DNA of 64,000 nt. Source: Brachionus manjavacas (Eukaryota; Rotifera; Eurotatoria; Ploima; Brachionidae). The stretch's first letter is position 1, and every line of letters starts with the position of its first letter. The DNA lies in NCBI GenBank assembly GCA_019054805.1, contig JAHQIY010000004.1, positions 6,448,001 through 6,512,000 of the forward strand, written 5' to 3'. A program made the translations under genes and the position numbers. Shown one piece after another: positions 60,901 through 64,000 of this stretch. Below the pieces are notes generated by a model that was not told where the DNA came from, made no database searches, and saw only the letters and a program-made list of their open reading frames with translations.

Positions 60901-61315
60901 TTTCAACATACTGGTAGTGCCAGTGTATTTGATTTCATGTATTCAGCAGACTCAATATGATCAAGTGCTGTTTCCCAAGACTTGATCGCTTGATCCAAAT
61001 AATTTAGTCCTAGTAAATTTTAAAATAATTAAATTTTTTATTGAAAAAAAAAATTGAGAAACCTAATTCCAGCAGTTCCTGAGCCTGCAACGGCGTGCTT
61101 TTAGCGTTTTGGTCAGTTCTGGAGGCTTCAGACAATCGTGTCGATCTTCTAAAATTGTCGACTAGTTTATCGGAGCTCGAACGATTTATTTTTTCTTTTG
61201 TTTTTCTATTTGCTACACGATAGTAGAGCTTTAGAGCGGCAAAAAGAGAACCAACTAGACAAATTCCTATAGAAGTTATTACTATAGTTTTCTTTGGACT
61301 AAGTACAATTATCAT
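57967..61315 (-). CDS. MIGA: Mitoguardin (outer mitochondrial membrane fusion factor)
   Basis: Minus-strand exons 61315-61063, 61009-60912, 60325-60017, 59190-58504 and 58098-57967 give 492 aa, near the fly protein's ~515. Mitoguardins sit in the outer mitochondrial membrane, promote fusion through the phospholipase mitoPLD, and bind VAP at ER contacts. Seen here: an N-terminal TM helix (IVITSIGICLVGSLFAAL, ~aa 10-27), a TPR-like helical segment, a disordered Ser-rich part, and the conserved C-terminal lipid-binding domain with VSRTELLSC, NFYDIALDFILLDAFEDLE, NRWLSQSFKKTTLATAVWSV and ALKAKRR-type LKAKRRLL. The acidic stretch SDDDNE followed by SFVSADS (~aa 207-220) looks like a phospho-FFAT motif for VAP, split by the intron-3 junction. 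The acceptor at 59190 was chosen because it keeps phase. Intron 3 contains a foldback transposon. Confidence 0.92.
59464..59825. mobile_element. Foldback MITE with ~160-bp inverted ends and 9-bp direct repeats
   Basis: The left end GGCTTTGTGAAATTAAGTAC and right end (reverse complement GGTTTTGTGAAGTTCAGTAC) start arms of about 160 bp that match with scattered differences; shared blocks include TTCTGTAAATGCA and CAAAGTTGCATCAA. Only ~40 bp separates the arms. GTTTTTTTA stands immediately outside on both sides (59455-59463 and 59826-59834), a candidate 9-bp target-site duplication. This suggests a Mutator-like, non-autonomous element. It lies in mitoguardin intron 3. The T-run makes chance identity of the flanks more likely than for random sequence. 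Confidence 0.72.
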
Positions 61316-62170
61316 TTTGTGTGATCAATTCATCTCCTCGATACCATTTATATTTAACCAAGCTTTCCAAAAAGCATCAAATTTCTGTGTTTCAAGCAAA
61401 TTAATGCAGTATTTTTATTCATGAAAAAAAAAAACAAATTCATGCACCATTTTATTAAATTTTCAAAAAGCATTTTTAAGTTAATCAAAGAAGCAGGACA
61501 AATTTTCAGTCCTCGAGCAAGGGCCTTTCGAACCATCTACATTTTTGCTCAATTTTCAAACCCATAAAGCTTAAAATGGAAGCGTTGACGAAATGAAATG
61601 GCGAATTTAAATTTCTACTGCAATAAGATTTAGCATCAACAATTGAGTGTAACCATGCTTTATGCCAAGAAACTATTTCGACGCTATGCACAATCGAAAC
61701 GCTTGATAATAGTTGAAAAATATTAATTTTTTCATTTCTTATTGTTTAAACCATCATAATATAGATTACACGAAGCTTTTAAATGCTTTTACTTAGAAAA
61801 AAATATCTTATGTATAGATGAACATGATTCAAATGTGATACTGTATAATCTTGTTTACAATTTGGCAAAAATTTAAAGATTTGCATGATCTAAAAAAAAG
61901 CCATTCAAAACTTAATTTAAATTTTGAAGCAATACGATTTAGAAAATTTTTTCTCCAAACCCCAATACGTTTGAAAAGCTTAATAAAATTTTCTATAAAC
62001 AAAAACCTATTCAGCAAAATAAAGTAAATTATCAATATTTGGACTTGTGTTTGCACTCAGGATAAAATGTTTTCGTAATTTACTAATTCGCTTTATTTTA
62101 ATTTCATTAATAATCAGCTAGTTTCATTAGAAAATACAACCATTGCCAGTCATCGTATCAATTGGGAAAC
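61316..62170. other. Divergent promoter region, mitoguardin / SOHLH-like gene
   Basis: The two genes are transcribed away from each other from start codons 855 bp apart, so both promoters lie here. Two antisense ORFs of about 60 codons in 61354-61691 show no recognisable protein and are not called. Confidence 0.5.
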
Positions 62171-63450
62171 ATGGTGAGTCAGGCCAGCGATGTCAACAAC
62201 AATTTTGCAGCGCCAAACAATGACTTTAATTCGAATGCGCAGGGGTCTGTGTGTGCACCGAATCGGAAAATGGAAGATGAAGAAGATGATGTAGATAGTT
62301 TGAACATAAATTTTGATGACGTAAATGAGCAAAGTGATTTGGAAGAGTACTACAACAACAGCCCTGAGCAAGTCATCAATACAAATAGTAATAGCCGCGA
62401 AATTGGCGCAACAAATTCTAAAACAGAGACTTGTTTGTATGAAAGTCCACAGCGCTTTGCACTAAACCCAAAAGGTGTTGGGCATCAGATAACTCCATGC
62501 AAACCGAACTCAGGTGCCCGAATCAACACTAATTTATTCATGAACTCGCCGATTTCCAGCCCACCGAGCACTGTACTCGACAGTGTTCTCGCTTCTGAGT
62601 TCAACCACGGCGAGAATGCGTACGGAACGCCCGCAAACACAAAACCCAACAACAAGAATATCCACTGCATCAAAGAAAAAATAAGACGGTAAAAAGAACA
62701 TTTTTTTTCAAAGGACTTTTAAATTAATTCTTTATTTCAGAGATAGGATTAAAATGAGTTGTAACCAGCTCAGGAAATTGATACCGAATGTAGGGGGTTT
62801 CAAAACTGACACAGCTTCTTTATTAGGTAAATAGTTAAAAATTTAAAATTTAAAATTTAAAATTTAAAATTTATTTCTATCCAGAAACAACTGTCTATTG
62901 GACTGAACTTATAAATACATTTGTTCCCGAGCAATATTTGAGCATTGTTAGTAATACTGATTGACTTGTTAATAAATATTATTTTTTTAACTAGGATTTA
63001 ATTATTTTTTAGATAAAAGCAAAACTGGCCTCCTTGGCTGCGATGAAAATGAGCAGTCAGAGCAAGAATGTGCCTAGTCAATCTCCTAATGTGAGCTTTA
63101 TGGGCCACAAATACAAACAAAATTTTGAATACTTGATAAGCAAAAATCAGCAAGAAGCTCTGCAGTATGCTCATGATTTGCATATGCCAACCAATTCACC
63201 GCATGTCGGCCTAAATGCTCCGTACGAGCAGTTTTCAATGGATTTAAATCATTCTTTTAACTCGTTGCCTGCTTCCCTAAATCTAAAACCAAATTCTTGG
63301 TTGCCATATTCTTTCCAGCTAAATCACGAAACCAACAACTGTTTGAACATCGCTCAGCAAAACGCAAACCATCATCACCAAATGATGGCCTACAATGAGT
63401 TATACGACAAAATGATCAAGAAATCTCCAGCAAACAATATTTTAAATTAG
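62171..63450 (+). CDS. SOHLH-like bHLH transcription factor
   Basis: Exons 62171-62688, 62741-62826, 62885-62946 and 63013-63450 give 367 aa. The bHLH domain (~aa 163-220) spans exons 1-3: basic region HCIKEKIRRDRIKMSCNQLR, then KLIPNVGGFKTDTASLLETT and helix 2 VYWTELINTFVPE. The pattern KEKxRRxRI...CxQLRxLxP...xxDxASxLExTV is that of SOHLH1/2, germline bHLH factors needed for gamete differentiation in vertebrates; TCFL5 is a more distant alternative. The first ~160 residues are acidic and Asn/Ser-rich. The C-terminal ~150 residues are Asn/His/Gln-rich without known domains. The ATG at 62171 is the first in frame. Intron 2 is largely a TTTAAAA tandem repeat. A role in germ cells is inference from the family. 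Confidence 0.83.
62836..62872. repeat. (TTTAAAA)n tandem repeat inside a mini-intron
   Basis: About five copies of a 7-bp unit fill most of the 58-bp intron 62827-62884 of the SOHLH-like gene. Copy number changes would alter intron length. Confidence 0.8.
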
Positions 63451-64000
63451 GAAAAAAAGAATTTCAGAACAAATTTTTTTGTACTTTCATTTTTTAGACC
63501 TTTTTTTTTAGCTTTATTTTTTATACTTTTTAGTCTTATTCGTTTTTAAACCTGTGGAAGTATTTATTAATGAAACTTTAATTTTAGTATGGCCTTATTT
63601 TAGTTGGAAAAAAAAATTAGAAAAAAAAAACATGGATTAAAAATTGTTAAATTTTATTATTTTTTTTATTTATCTAAAGTTTTGAAAAAAAGTTAAAAAT
63701 CAAAATTAACAAAAAAATTTAATAAAAAATTTTAATTACTTTTAATTAAATTACTTGTTTTTATTTTGTTTAACAGCTGTATGGCTTTAGAAAATATGTA
63801 TATTCTACAGCAATAATAATTGGCCTTGCCGATTTTTAGCTCTTATCAATTGCTGTTGAATACACGGATTTATCTAAAGCACTTTGAATCAATCACCAAG
63901 TCTAAAAGAAAATATTTTTTTGGAAAAAAATCTGAAAACTTAATGAGATACGGTCTAATTTATAGGGTTTTGTTTTTTCAACGTGCTGTCATACATATTT
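63451..64000. other. Non-coding DNA at the window end
   Basis: This includes the 3' UTR of the SOHLH-like gene and A/T runs. Nothing else is recognised. Confidence 0.5.

Noticed and set aside
62162..62170. TTG-started extension of the SOHLH-like ORF
   Set aside because: Animal genes start at ATG; the first in-frame ATG is at 62171.
1..64000. tRNA, rRNA or CRISPR features
   Set aside because: No T-arm/anticodon-arm pattern, rRNA core sequence or regularly spaced repeats were seen by eye; a covariance-model scan would be needed to exclude tRNAs fully.

Overview
This is animal nuclear DNA. It is strongly AT-rich, genes are split by GT-AG introns of which many are only about 46-60 bp, and the proteins are metazoan: Crumbs, LDB/Chip, mitoguardin, a peptide GPCR and a SOHLH-like bHLH. 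AT richness, mini-introns and splice-acceptor-like sequences just before several start codons fit a small spiralian such as a monogonont rotifer. That placement is inference; no marker gene in the window proves it. I rebuilt exon chains by hand. Each multi-exon CDS below sums to a multiple of three and reads through family-typical protein.

Layout. 1-2629: gene-poor upstream DNA. 2630-13452 (+): crumbs, 8 exons, with an intronless GCKR-like gene (8319-10151, -) nested antisense in intron 3. 13453-21480: 8 kb without genes, holding repeats, a pogo-like terminus and a foldback element. 21481-23709 (-): LDB/Chip, a GC-rich coding island. 23775-27417: no gene seen. 27418-31025 (-): RPAP2 and PSMB7 in tandem. 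32002-34605 (+): a coiled-coil protein resembling moonraker/KIAA0753. 35040-35830: a dead LINE. 36878-40962 (+): EXOC3/Sec6, 14 exons. 42291-45356 (+): an ATPSCKMT/ANTKMT-type methyltransferase and sulfite oxidase, 81 bp apart. 47266-48816 (+): ornithine aminotransferase. 50057-50701 (-): cyclophilin B. 51611-52908 (-): an NPY/NPF-type GPCR. 52909-57966: 5 kb empty. 57967-61315 (-): mitoguardin. 62171-63450 (+): a SOHLH-like bHLH gene, divergent from mitoguardin.

The genes do not form one pathway. Three are mitochondrial (sulfite oxidase, ornithine aminotransferase, mitoguardin) and a fourth, the methyltransferase, probably is; two serve membrane traffic or polarity (EXOC3, Crumbs). The most unusual features are the GCKR gene whose stop codon lies 8 bp from a crumbs exon, so that its 3' UTR must run antisense into that exon; two non-autonomous transposons with long terminal inverted repeats and candidate 9-bp target-site duplications sitting in introns of EXOC3 and mitoguardin; and the very tight ATPSCKMT-SUOX pair, which has a poly(A) signal and an acceptor-like site in its 81-bp gap, as expected of a trans-spliced operon.
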